A stretch of 64,000 nucleotides of DNA from Ruminococcaceae bacterium OttesenSCG-928-A16 (GTDB lineage Bacteria > Bacillota > Clostridia > Oscillospirales > Ruminococcaceae): NCBI GenBank assembly GCA_030267215.1, contig JAJDJP010000001.1, positions 62,001-126,000 on the forward strand. Reading direction: 5' to 3'. Positions 1 to 9,750 of the stretch are shown here, piece by piece (the stretch's first letter is position 1; each line of letters opens with the position of its first letter). Below the pieces are notes generated by a model. It was not told the DNA's origin and did no database searches. It was given only the letters and a program-made list of their open reading frames with translations. Position numbers and translations under genes: made by a program.

Positions 1-571
1 CATCGGGCGAAATATTATTAAGCCCGGTTACAATAATTACAAAGTAATAACCAACATACTGCCACATAACCGGGGTAAACATGGTAAACATCCAATGGTC
101 CTCTTTCCAGTTTACCAAATGGTCCCACCCAAATTGCAGTAAAATGGTGTTAATGGGGCCGGTATCGTACCAAAACAACAGGTTAAACATTAGCCCAAGC
201 GCTGTGGCCGAAATTACAATGGGAAAGAAGTATACCGTGCGGAAGAACCCGCTGCCACGGCGGATATTATCTACCAGCATGGCCAAAATTAGCGCAATAC
301 CTACCTGAAACACAATGGTGCAAAGCATCATAAGCATGGTGTTAACAAAGGCGGTGCGCATGTAGGGGTCGGTAACCAGGCGCTGATAGTTGGAATACCA
401 GGGGTCCAGCCATCCTTTGCTGCTAGCCCCCAGCGAGGGGATATCGCTAAAGCTGTTAATAATATTCATAACAAAGGGGTAAAACAGGTAAACTGCCATA
501 AAGGCAAACGCTGGTACAAGAAACACCAATAGCGGGGTTTTCTTTTTAAATATCATTGAATTGTTATGCAT
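1..571 (-). CDS. Carbohydrate ABC transporter permease (MalF/UgpA-like), 3' part outside window
   Basis: Reading frame on - strand from ATG at 571 (MHNNSMIFKKKTPLLVFLVPAFAFMAVYLFYPFVMNIINSF...) open to the window edge; adjacent to a sugar-binding protein gene. Confidence 0.85.
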   Translation of the reverse strand, partial: MHNNSMIFKKKTPLLVFLVPAFAFMAVYLFYPFVMNIINSFSDIPSLGASSKGWLDPWYSNYQRLVTDPYMRTAFVNTMLMMLCTIVFQVGIALILAMLVDNIRRGSGFFRTVYFFPIVISATALGLMFNLLFWYDTGPINTILLQFGWDHLVNWKEDHWMFTMFTPVMWQYVGYYFVIIVTGLNNISPD

Positions 572-593
572 GAAAAGGCCCCTCCTTCTTAAA

Positions 594-626
594 AAGCCGG
601 AGAGTGCTTCTGCTACTCTCCGGCTT
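594..626 (-). terminator. Hairpin between solute-binding protein and permease genes
   Basis: AAGCCGGAGAGT...ACTCTCCGGCTT perfect 12-bp stem, followed by a T-run on - strand. Confidence 0.6.
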
Positions 627-663
627 ATGGCACACAATGGTACTAAAACTGTTTGCTTGCTAA

Positions 664-2001
664 TTAGCCGTTGGCTTTAATCATGTTTTCCAAAGCTTGG
701 GCAGCAGTAATACTGCCGTTAGCAACCAATTTGGTATCGGTTTCTAAAATTTGGGCTTTGGCTTCGGGTTTAATATAGTCTTGCACGGCGGGGGTTACGC
801 TGGTGGCGCCGGCAACCATGTTAAAGGCAGCTTCTTGCAGGCTATTCAAATCGGCAGGTTTGGGCGGGGCAACTTTTAAAGCGGTAGCAGCCGAGCCAGC
901 AGCCATCTCGATAATAACTTCATCAGTGGTCAAAGCTTCTACAAAGCTTACGGCAGCAGCACGTTTGTCTGGGTCTGCCCATGCTTTTTCGGTAATATAG
1001 TAACCCATCGAAAGGCCGCCGATAATATCGGTAGGTTTGCGGTCGCCTTTGGCAGGTACGTAGGTACAGGTGTAGTCGGCCAGGTGGTCGGCGTCTACGT
1101 TATCTACAATTTGGCCGGTTTTCCAGCTGCCGTCGATAGCAAAAGCAGCTTTGCCGTCGTACATCAGTTGGAAGGTTTCTTCGTCGCTGGCAGAAAGGGT
1201 GTTAGCGGGGAAGTAGCCTTTTTCATACAATACTTTAATGTCTTCCAGGCCAGCTTGCCATGCTTTACCAGCAGCATCGTCGGCAGTTGCAGGTACGTTC
1301 AGGTGGCCGGTAACGCCATCGTTATTTAGGATGGTGAACTCGAACCAGTAGTGAGGAACCTGCTGCAAAGAAGCGGCAATAGGGGTATAGCCTTTGGCTT
1401 TAATGGTTTCGCACATTTCCAAAAATTCATCCCAAGTGGTGTTGGCATCTGGGGCGGTTAGGCCGCAGTCTTCCAGCACTTTGGTGTTGGTAAACATGCC
1501 TTCCCAGTAGCCAGCAGTGGGCACAGCGTATTGCTTGCCATCTACGGGCGAGGCGGGAATCGAAGAATCGTTCATGTTGGAAGCATAGTTCGGGTATTCT
1601 TTGCGGATATCTTCGATAGAAACAACTTTGCCACCTTCTACAATGGTGTTGGCGTCGTTGCCATTAAAGAAGAAAAGAACGTCGGGGTCGCTGCCGGTTT
1701 CAAAGTCGGCCAAAACTTTGGCTTTCCAAGTTTCGTCCGAAGTTTGAGATTCGTCTTTAACGGTGTTGCCGGTAGCGGCTTCCCATGCTTTATAAGCAGT
1801 TTCGAAAGCTTTGCGGTTACCGTCGGTGCCAGAGAAGGACGAAACCACGCGTAGCTCTACAGGTTTTGCTTCGGCGGCTGTGCTAGCGGCTCCAGCGGTA
1901 GAGCCGGTGCTTGCCGGGGTAGAAGCCGGGGCGCTGGCGCAGCCGGCTAACAAAGCGGCAGAAAGGGTAAGAGCAGAAACAAGTGCAAGTAGCTTTTTCA
2001 T
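664..2001 (-). CDS. Extracellular sugar-binding lipoprotein of ABC transporter (family 1 SBP)
   Basis: Lipobox signal peptide (LSAALLAGCASA) and family 1 SBP-like body. Confidence 0.9.
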   Translation of the reverse strand: MKKLLALVSALTLSAALLAGCASAPASTPASTGSTAGAASTAAEAKPVELRVVSSFSGTDGNRKAFETAYKAWEAATGNTVKDESQTSDETWKAKVLADFETGSDPDVLFFFNGNDANTIVEGGKVVSIEDIRKEYPNYASNMNDSSIPASPVDGKQYAVPTAGYWEGMFTNTKVLEDCGLTAPDANTTWDEFLEMCETIKAKGYTPIAASLQQVPHYWFEFTILNNDGVTGHLNVPATADDAAGKAWQAGLEDIKVLYEKGYFPANTLSASDEETFQLMYDGKAAFAIDGSWKTGQIVDNVDADHLADYTCTYVPAKGDRKPTDIIGGLSMGYYITEKAWADPDKRAAAVSFVEALTTDEVIIEMAAGSAATALKVAPPKPADLNSLQEAAFNMVAGATSVTPAVQDYIKPEAKAQILETDTKLVANGSITAAQALENMIKANG

Positions 2002-2097
2002 AATTTACCTCCTGATAAATTCGCGGCACATATGTTGTGCCTGCTGTCACTATTATGATAAGCCAGCTCGAACCTGTTTTCCATGGTTACTCTTGTT

Positions 2098-3912
2098 TTA
2101 TCTTGTATTATCTTGCGGTTCTTGTAAATGTCGTATACACATTGACGAAATTGTGTGCCCACTTTTGGTAGTTTTGATGGATAAACCGCTTTTTGGCCCG
2201 TAAATAATGCGCAAACGCTGGTGCACATTGCGTATGCCAATGTTGCGGGCGGTGTCGTTTTCGGGGGGCAGGTCATTTTCTAGCAGCTTGCGCACATTCT
2301 CTTCGTCTTCGGGGGTCATGGCGTTGTTGTTTTCCACTTCCAGCAGCATCCAATTGTTGCTGGTTGGGGTGGCGCGTATAGTAATAACACCCATGGTGTG
2401 GGGGTTTACGCCGTGCTCTACGGCGTTTTCTACAATGGGCTGCAATATCAGGCGTGGCACATACCAATCCAGCAGGGCGGGGTCCAGCTCCTGCCGTATT
2501 TCCAGCCGTTTACCCAGCCGCTCGCCAATAATATACAGGTAAGAGTTTACATACATCATCTCTTCCGAAAGGTGGATAAGGGGGCGATGGCGGCGGTCCA
2601 GCACGGCTTCCAGCATGGTGGACAAGGCCTCTAGCATTTGGCTTACCTTTACGTTGCCAGCAAGCCTTGCTTCCCAGTTAATAATTTCTAGCGTGTTGCC
2701 CAAAAAGTGGGGGTTTATTTGGCTTTGCAGGGCTTTTATGCGGGCGTCTCGCAGGGCTAGTTCTTCACGGTAAATGCGTTCAAACTGGCTTTCTAGCCGG
2801 GCGCTCATGTTGTTCATTTGGCCGCCAAGGTGGGCAAACTCGCGGCTGCCAAGCCCCTGCGGGTGTATCTGTGCGCCAAAATCGCCTTCTTCTATAATGC
2901 CGGCAAACTGGGTAAGGGTATCGATAGGGAGGGTAACCTTGCGGTAAAAGAACAAAAATACCAGGGCGATGAGTGGAATAACCAGCAGCGCTAAAAATAC
3001 AATGATGTAGGTGGAACCGCTCATTTCTTTAAGCAGGGGCTGCAGGTTGCCGTGCGCATAATATTGCAAGGAAAAGCGGGTGCTTGGCAGGCTGCCATAT
3101 ACCAGTAGCTGGCCGTCCCCCAAATTGGTTTGCTGGGGCTGGGTAGCTTCGGCGGCTTTTTCCATAGGCTCAAGGGCATTTCCGTACGCAACCAGGGGGA
3201 TATCGTTTAAATATAAGGTTACATCGGTGAGGGTGGGCAGGTTTTGCAGGCTTTCGTACAAGGGGGCCAGGTTTACCTCTACGGCTAAAATGGCATAGGG
3301 GTTAAATTTATTTTCCACCACGGTTAGCATGCGCACGGCATACAGGTGTTCGTCTTGCTGAATAAAAGCAATATCGCTGCCAAGCCCGGGCATTAAATTT
3401 AGCGCCTGCTGCGCCGCGCCATTTTGGTAAAAGGCAAGGCTGCTGGTAAAAGATGTGGTGCCTGCGTTATAGGCATAAAAGTCCTTTTCGGGCACCGAGG
3501 GGAAGAGGATATAGGAGGCATGAATCATAGAATTGCGGGAATAACTGCGGGTTAAAAAGGTTTGTATGCTGTTGCGCAGCGTAACCAGGCTTAGTGCTTT
3601 TTGGGCGGGGTCCTGCGCGGTTTTGGCTTCTCGCTCGTAGGTGGTGTAAGCACTGCGGATATCGGGCACATAGCTGGCGTTTAACATTTCGCCAATGGTG
3701 CTTTCAATATCGCGCTTCACAATATCGGTGGCGTTTTCTACCGAAAAGGTAACAATATCTGAAACGTGGGCGTAGGTTTTTTGCGAGTTTAAGTACCCGC
3801 TAAAGCCCACGGTTAACATAATGGGCAGCACCCAGCAGCCCAGTATTAAAAAAACAAGGCTCCACTGCAACGAGGGGGATTTTTTATTTTTTTGCTTGGT
3901 TTTGGGTTGCAT
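2098..3912 (-). CDS. Membrane sensor histidine kinase, YesM-like (HAMP, His_kinase, HATPase)
   Basis: Two TM segments, ALQSQINPHFLGNTLEIINW H-box, LILQPIVENAVEHG N-box; likely start ATG at 3912. Confidence 0.9.
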   Translation of the reverse strand: MQPKTKQKNKKSPSLQWSLVFLILGCWVLPIMLTVGFSGYLNSQKTYAHVSDIVTFSVENATDIVKRDIESTIGEMLNASYVPDIRSAYTTYEREAKTAQDPAQKALSLVTLRNSIQTFLTRSYSRNSMIHASYILFPSVPEKDFYAYNAGTTSFTSSLAFYQNGAAQQALNLMPGLGSDIAFIQQDEHLYAVRMLTVVENKFNPYAILAVEVNLAPLYESLQNLPTLTDVTLYLNDIPLVAYGNALEPMEKAAEATQPQQTNLGDGQLLVYGSLPSTRFSLQYYAHGNLQPLLKEMSGSTYIIVFLALLVIPLIALVFLFFYRKVTLPIDTLTQFAGIIEEGDFGAQIHPQGLGSREFAHLGGQMNNMSARLESQFERIYREELALRDARIKALQSQINPHFLGNTLEIINWEARLAGNVKVSQMLEALSTMLEAVLDRRHRPLIHLSEEMMYVNSYLYIIGERLGKRLEIRQELDPALLDWYVPRLILQPIVENAVEHGVNPHTMGVITIRATPTSNNWMLLEVENNNAMTPEDEENVRKLLENDLPPENDTARNIGIRNVHQRLRIIYGPKSGLSIKTTKSGHTISSMCIRHLQEPQDNTR

Positions 3913-4156
3913 AATAGGCTTCCTCTCTATTGGCTTGCCGCGGTGTGCTGTAAATGATATGATTAAAACTATCATACCAATTTTTTTAGCAAAAGTCAGT
4001 ACTTCAATAATAGTGGAAGTGCCCTACAAGCGTGTGTAATAGCAAAAAAGAAAAAATAGATGTGCTTCCCCGGCCGGAGGTGGGGAAAGTACACTAAAAA
4101 TCCATTTGGCAACAACGCAGAAAGGACACCTCAACAAGAGTAAAGGGAGATTGCTT

Positions 4157-4903
4157 ATGTATACCAAACAAGATTTGCTGGGGCACCTGCAGGGGCTGGG
4201 CATTCAGCGCGAGGGCACCTTGATGGTGCATTTATCGTACAAGGCAATTGGCGAAGTAGACGGGCGTGGCGATACCGTGCTGGACGCACTGGCAGAATAT
4301 ATGGAGCCCGGCCTGCTGGTGCTTGCCAGCCACACCTGGGCCAATGTTAATGTAACAAACCCGGTGTACGATGTGCTGTATACCCCCAGCTGTGTGGGCG
4401 CTATAACCGAGCTATTTCGCCACCGGCCTGGGGTGCACCGTTCTTTGCATCCCACCCATTCGCTGGCGGCCCTTGGCGCCGGTGCTGCCCAGTTTGTGGC
4501 AGGCGAAGAAAATATAGGTACCCCCTGTGGGGAAGGCGGGGCTTACTATAAGCTGTGGCAACGCAACGCGCAAATTTTGCTGCTGGGTGTTAACTTTTCG
4601 CGCAATACCTTTGTGCATGGCATTGAAGAATGGGATGGCGCAATTGACACCATTTCGCCCGAAAAGACCGATTTATATACCATTACCGCCGAAGGGGAGC
4701 GGCTGTATACCCCGCAAAACCGGCATTGTGCGCCGGTTGGCTCGCTAACCTTTACCAAGCTAGAGCCACAGGCGATACAAGAAGGTATTGTAACGCTGGG
4801 CCATTTTGGCGATGCCACCACCCGCTTAATGAATACGGTACCGCTGCGGGAAATGACGGCGGCCCACCTGAAAAAGAACCCTAAATATTTACTGCGGTAT
4901 TAA
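4157..4903 (+). CDS. AAC(3)-family aminoglycoside N-acetyltransferase-like protein
   Basis: LMVHLSYKAIGEVDGRGDTVLDAL...HPTHSLAALG typical of AAC(3)/YokD family; start taken at second ATG with upstream AGGGAG. Confidence 0.85.
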   Translation: MYTKQDLLGHLQGLGIQREGTLMVHLSYKAIGEVDGRGDTVLDALAEYMEPGLLVLASHTWANVNVTNPVYDVLYTPSCVGAITELFRHRPGVHRSLHPTHSLAALGAGAAQFVAGEENIGTPCGEGGAYYKLWQRNAQILLLGVNFSRNTFVHGIEEWDGAIDTISPEKTDLYTITAEGERLYTPQNRHCAPVGSLTFTKLEPQAIQEGIVTLGHFGDATTRLMNTVPLREMTAAHLKKNPKYLLRY

Positions 4904-4935
4904 ATAGTCGCCAGTTAAGGGCGAAAAGAAAAGGT

Positions 4936-4973
4936 CAATCCCCCAGCGTAACTACGCTGGGGGATTGGTTTTA
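4936..4973. terminator. Intrinsic terminator, bidirectional position
   Basis: CAATCCCCCAGCGTA/TACGCTGGGGGATTG perfect 15-bp stem followed by GGTTTT. Confidence 0.75.
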
Positions 4974-4990
4974 AGGTTTGCTATTTACGC

Positions 4991-6403
4991 TTACAGCGCT
5001 AAAAATTCTTGTAGGGTATCGGCTACCTGGTTTGCGCTTTTTTCGTCCTGCATTTCGCAAAAAATGCGCAGCAGTGGCTCGGTGCCAGAAAAACGCCCAA
5101 TAACCCAGCCGCCGTTTTTAAAGTATACCTTGCAACCATCTAGGTAGCTTACGTGGTCAACTTCAAACGGGAAAGAGGGCAGCAGCTTATCTTCTAACAG
5201 GGTTTTATATACCTCTTTGCGCTTTTGCTGGCTAAAGTGGTAGTCCCGTTCCACCATTTCAAAATGGCCGTAGGTTGCTTCAATGTCTTCCCATATTTCG
5301 CTAAGCTTGCGCCCGGTAATCGCAAGCATTTCTACCAGCAAGGCAGCGGCATAAATACCGTCTTTACCCTGGATATGCCCACGCACGGTAAGCCCGCCGC
5401 TGCTTTCGCCGCCAATAATGGCGCCGGTTTCTACCATTTTAGAGGAAACATATTTAAAGCCAACCGGTACTTCGTAGCAGGTTTCGCCAAAGGCATCGGC
5501 TACTTTATCTAGCAAATGGGTGGTGGCAATGTTGCGCACAACCGCCCCACGCCAGCCCTTGTATTTTAGCAGGTAGTAATACAAAATAACCAAAATTTTG
5601 TTGGGGTGCAAAAACTCGGCCTTGTCATCAATAACACCAAGGCGGTCGGCGTCGCCATCGGTGGCAATACCAATGTCGCAGTGGTTTTCTTCTACGTGGT
5701 TTAGCAGGCTGGCAAGGGTGTGCACGTTGGGGGCAGGCAGGCGGCCGCCAAACAAGGTGTCGCGCCGCTCATGTATCACCTCAACATCGCAGCGGGTGGT
5801 TAGCAAAATGGTTTGCAGTGCGGTTTTGCTAACGCCGTACATAGGGTCTAGCACTACTTTTAGGCCACGGTTACGTATGGCGGTGGTATCAATGGCATCT
5901 AAAATGCTGTCAATATAATCGTTCATCGGGTCAATCAATTCAATTAACCCTTTGGCCAAAGCCTCGTTATACTCCATAGGGTGGATATCATCGGGGGTGA
6001 GCTCGCTAATATAACCCTCAAACTCCTGGGTTAGGTTTTCGTCGGCATCACGGCCACCGTCCATAAATACCTTAACGCCGTTATAAATAGCGGGGTTATG
6101 GCTGGCAGTTACGGCCATGCCGTACGGAATTTTAGAGCGGTTAACTGCGAACATAATAAGTGGGGTGGGGCTTTCGCGGTTGATAATTTGGCAATGAATA
6201 CCCTCGCCAGCCATTACTTCGGCAGCCCAACGGGCGGCAACCTCGCTTAAAAAGCGGCGGTCGTACCCAATTACAAAGCCATAATCTCCCATATCGTCGT
6301 CTTTTAGTTTGCGGGCAATGGCGGTGGTAAGCAGTTGCATGTTTTCCTTGGTAAATTCATCTCCAATTATTGCGCGCCAGCCGCCTGTTCCAAATTTAAT
6401 CAT
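4991..6403 (-). CDS. Phosphoglucomutase/phosphomannomutase family phosphohexomutase
   Basis: KFGTGGWRAIIG start, TASHNPAIYNG active-site serine loop, DGDADR metal loop, FSGTEPLLR phosphate-binding loop. Confidence 0.92.
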   Translation of the reverse strand: MIKFGTGGWRAIIGDEFTKENMQLLTTAIARKLKDDDMGDYGFVIGYDRRFLSEVAARWAAEVMAGEGIHCQIINRESPTPLIMFAVNRSKIPYGMAVTASHNPAIYNGVKVFMDGGRDADENLTQEFEGYISELTPDDIHPMEYNEALAKGLIELIDPMNDYIDSILDAIDTTAIRNRGLKVVLDPMYGVSKTALQTILLTTRCDVEVIHERRDTLFGGRLPAPNVHTLASLLNHVEENHCDIGIATDGDADRLGVIDDKAEFLHPNKILVILYYYLLKYKGWRGAVVRNIATTHLLDKVADAFGETCYEVPVGFKYVSSKMVETGAIIGGESSGGLTVRGHIQGKDGIYAAALLVEMLAITGRKLSEIWEDIEATYGHFEMVERDYHFSQQKRKEVYKTLLEDKLLPSFPFEVDHVSYLDGCKVYFKNGGWVIGRFSGTEPLLRIFCEMQDEKSANQVADTLQEFLAL

Positions 6404-6556
6404 GTTGTGCCTCTCTTTCAGTAAGGGTTACGATACTGTTGGGATACGCCCCCACCAGCGGGCAGGGAGCAGGCCTGAAAATTATGTTGTGCATTGCTTA
6501 AAAACGGTAAAATTTATTACAATAGTTTGCCTTGCGGGGGTATTTGGGGCACTATA

Positions 6557-8947
6557 CTATCCCATTACTACCCGCACTTCGCATTCGGTGCCACCGGCCA
6601 GCACGGGTATTTCTTGCATAAGTTGGCCGTTTACAAAAATTTGTTTAATGCCACGGCTTACGTGGTTGGGGTTTTCTACCTTGATATTGTACAGTGCCCC
6701 ACGGAAACGGCGAGAGAGGCTGAACCCATCCCAATCGGCCGGAATGCAGGGGTCCACCGTGAGAGAATCGAACTCGGGCTTAATACCCAGCATAAAGCGG
6801 GTGGCGGCGTAGTAGCTCCAGCCGCCGGTGCCCGTCATAAACGGGTGGTGTGCTTCGCCAAATTTGGGGTGATCCTTGCCGGTGATAAACTGGCAGTAGC
6901 TGTAAGGCTCGCACTTGCGGGTTTCAATTTTATCGTTTTGGTAGTAGGGGCAAAGGGCGTTGTAATACTCCATGGCGCGCTCGCCACGGCCCAGCTTGCA
7001 CTCGGCCGCCCAGGCCCAGGGGTTGGGGTGGCTAAAAATAGCGCCGTTTTCTTTTAAACCGGGGTATACACGGGTTACAAACCCAATGTCATCATCGGGC
7101 ACGGTGTAGGCCGGGGCGTTTAGCATAAGCCCCCAAGGGGTAGAAAGATATTCACGCACCGAATCCATGGCTTTAAGGCCGTGCTGCTGGCTGGCAGCGC
7201 CCGAAATAACCGCCCAGGTGTTGCTTTCCATGTGCACCTTGCCCTCGGCATCGGCGTGGGTGCCAATGGGGCGGCCGGTTTTGGTAAAGCCACGCAGGTA
7301 CCACTCGCCATCCCACAGGTTGCTTTCGCACACCTGCATTACGGTTTGGCGCATGTGGGTGTAGGTTTCCACATCTTCGGTGCGGCCCAGGCGCTGTGCC
7401 AGGGCAATAAAATGGTCTAGCGCCCAAACGTGCAAAAAGCTAACCATAGCACTTTCGCCGCCGCCCAGGTTCAGGCAGTCGTTCCAATCGGCCCGCAGGC
7501 CAAGGCACACGCCATGAATACCCGTCATGCGGGCGGAGAAGTTAAGAATGGTTTTCATGTGGTCGTACACAGTGTCTACGCCGGCATCGGCATAGGGTAC
7601 GGGCAAATCGGCAAAGGCAAAGTCGCCGGTTTCGCGTATAAACTCTACAATAGAGGGGATAAGCCACAGGGCGTCATCGCTGCAGGCATCGTCGATGCCG
7701 TGAATCATGTTGTTGGCATCGAAGGTGGGCACCACGGTGGGGCTTTTAAAGCTTTGTTGCTCGCCGCTTGCTTCAAACCATTCTGGTTGAAACAGGTGTA
7801 AACCGTACCCCTCGCTGGTAAGGCCGTTTAGCAGCTGCAAAATGCGCATGCGGCAGCGGGCTGGGTTACTGTGCTGCACCGTCATCGAGTCCTGCGCGGT
7901 GTCACGGTAGCCAAGGCCGGTGCGCCCGCCAACCTCTATAAAGCTGGCAAACCGGCTAAACTTAACGTTAATTTCAGATTGGTACAGCGTCCAGATATTG
8001 ATCATGGTGTTCATGCCTTGGTTGGGGGTGTTTATTTGCAAGGCTTTGCACTTTTCGTCCCAGTAGCTGGCAAGGGCAGCAAGGGCGTCGTCGCGCTGGG
8101 CAGGCTGGGCATATTTTTCGCGCATTTGGCGGCCATCTTCACGGTTGCCCTCGCCCAGCATAAAGCAAAGGCGCTGGGTGGTGCCGGCCTCTAGCACAAA
8201 CACTTTGTGCAGGGCAGCACACTGGTTGCCACCTTTTTCAAAGCTGCCACTTAGGCGGCCACGCTCTACCCCAATGGGGTTGTCTTCGGTGCGGTAGGGG
8301 CCAATAAATTCTTCGCGTACCGCGTCAAAGCTATCGGGCATAAAGCTGGCGGCAAAATATTGGTAGCCGTTTTCTTCATAGTGCAGGTCCTGCTCAATAA
8401 TGCCGTCGGCATAATCGGCCCCGGCGGCGTACAGGCTCATTTGGAAGTTGCGGTTGTCCATATCAATAAGATGGAACGAGAGCTCGGCGTACGAAAACAC
8501 ACTTATTTTGCGGGGCTTGCCGCTGCGGTTTTCTATTTTAACATCCCACAATTCCACGGCATCTCCACGTGGAATGAAGAGGGTTTGCTCGGCATAAATG
8601 CCGTTGTATTCGCAGCTATAAGTAGTGTACGAAAGGCCGTGACGGCAAACGTATTTGGCTTCATCCAGCGGTTTTGCCACCGGCTGCCAGCTAATGCTCC
8701 AGTATTCGCCGGTTTCATCATCGCGCAGGTATACATAGTGGCCGGGGCGGTCCATTGGTACGCTGTTGGCCCTAAAGCGGGTAATGCGGTGATATTCGGC
8801 GTTTTTATAAAACAGGTAACCACCGGCGGTATGGTTTACTACCCCCACCATATCATCAGTTCCAAGGTAATTGGTCCAGCTCATGGGCACGTCAATTTTA
8901 TCAATTACATATTCGCGGCGTGCGTCATCAAAATAACCATACTGCAT
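6557..8947 (-). CDS. GH94 disaccharide phosphorylase (cellobiose or N,N'-diacetylchitobiose phosphorylase type)
   Basis: 796 aa; MQYGYFDDARREYVIDKIDVPMSWTNYLGT N-terminus; SDDALWLI catalytic region; ADWNDCLNLGGGESAMVSF. Confidence 0.88.
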   Translation of the reverse strand: MQYGYFDDARREYVIDKIDVPMSWTNYLGTDDMVGVVNHTAGGYLFYKNAEYHRITRFRANSVPMDRPGHYVYLRDDETGEYWSISWQPVAKPLDEAKYVCRHGLSYTTYSCEYNGIYAEQTLFIPRGDAVELWDVKIENRSGKPRKISVFSYAELSFHLIDMDNRNFQMSLYAAGADYADGIIEQDLHYEENGYQYFAASFMPDSFDAVREEFIGPYRTEDNPIGVERGRLSGSFEKGGNQCAALHKVFVLEAGTTQRLCFMLGEGNREDGRQMREKYAQPAQRDDALAALASYWDEKCKALQINTPNQGMNTMINIWTLYQSEINVKFSRFASFIEVGGRTGLGYRDTAQDSMTVQHSNPARCRMRILQLLNGLTSEGYGLHLFQPEWFEASGEQQSFKSPTVVPTFDANNMIHGIDDACSDDALWLIPSIVEFIRETGDFAFADLPVPYADAGVDTVYDHMKTILNFSARMTGIHGVCLGLRADWNDCLNLGGGESAMVSFLHVWALDHFIALAQRLGRTEDVETYTHMRQTVMQVCESNLWDGEWYLRGFTKTGRPIGTHADAEGKVHMESNTWAVISGAASQQHGLKAMDSVREYLSTPWGLMLNAPAYTVPDDDIGFVTRVYPGLKENGAIFSHPNPWAWAAECKLGRGERAMEYYNALCPYYQNDKIETRKCEPYSYCQFITGKDHPKFGEAHHPFMTGTGGWSYYAATRFMLGIKPEFDSLTVDPCIPADWDGFSLSRRFRGALYNIKVENPNHVSRGIKQIFVNGQLMQEIPVLAGGTECEVRVVMG

Positions 8948-9160
8948 AGGGCTTGCTCCTTTTCATAAAGAACGTAATGGTACACTAGCTTTACAACGGT
9001 TTGCCTGTGTTGGTTTTAAAACCGGTTTACTCTACCTGTATCATAAGGCATTCATGTTTTTAAGAAAAGGGTATGGTTTGGCATTAATTGACAATTCTTG
9101 TTTGTTGAAAAAATAAACTATGCAACCTTACTAAAATTATGGTTGGGTTTTTGCCCTAAA

Positions 9161-9198
9161 ACACAAAAGGCATACCAACCGGGGCATGCCTTTTGTGT
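9161..9198 (-). terminator. Intrinsic terminator
   Basis: ACACAAAAGGCAT/ATGCCTTTTGTGT stem directly downstream of the GNAT gene. Confidence 0.65.
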
Positions 9199-9202
9199 AT
9201 GC

Positions 9203-9706
9203 TTATTGGTTACCGGCAAAGCTGTTTAGTGCTTGCCCTTGTAAGGCAAAAGAGGTGTTGCCATTTTGTATGGTGGCACCAAGATGCAGGTAAAAATCGA
9301 TGCTGGGCTGGTTCCAGTCAAGGCAGCTCCATTTAAGGGCGGGGCAGCCACGGCTTTGGGCCAGTTTTGCCAGTTGGCGCAGGGTTTCTTTGCCAAGACC
9401 TTTGCCACGTAGGGTGGGGTTTATAAATAAATCTTCTACATACAAGCTGGGCACCCCGGCAAACGAGCTAAAAACAGGATAAAACAGAGCATACCCCACC
9501 GTTTCCCCCTCGTATTCGGCCAGCAGCACCTCGGCGTATTTGCCATTAAACAAGCTGTCTGCCAGTATTTGTTCGGTGGCGTGTACATCTTGGGGGCGTT
9601 TTTCGTACAGGGCCAGCTTTTGAATAAAGCCAAGCACCAGCGGTACATCGTGCCGGGTGGCAAACCGCAGCGAAAAATTTGGTATGCTTGTGGAAATAAT
9701 TGGCAT
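9203..9706 (-). CDS. GNAT-family N-acetyltransferase
   Basis: LRFATRHDVPLVLGFIQKLALYE...LYVEDLFINPTLRGKGLGKETLRQLAKLA acetyl-CoA motif. Confidence 0.9.
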   Translation of the reverse strand: MPIISTSIPNFSLRFATRHDVPLVLGFIQKLALYEKRPQDVHATEQILADSLFNGKYAEVLLAEYEGETVGYALFYPVFSSFAGVPSLYVEDLFINPTLRGKGLGKETLRQLAKLAQSRGCPALKWSCLDWNQPSIDFYLHLGATIQNGNTSFALQGQALNSFAGNQ

Positions 9707-9750
9707 GGGAGAGAACCTCGCTTATATAAAGTAGTATATGCCTACATTTT

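Noticed and set aside
1998-2276. 92-aa - strand ORF between the kinase and binding-protein genes
   Set aside because: Largely overlaps the 3' end of the kinase gene in another frame with no protein-like features.
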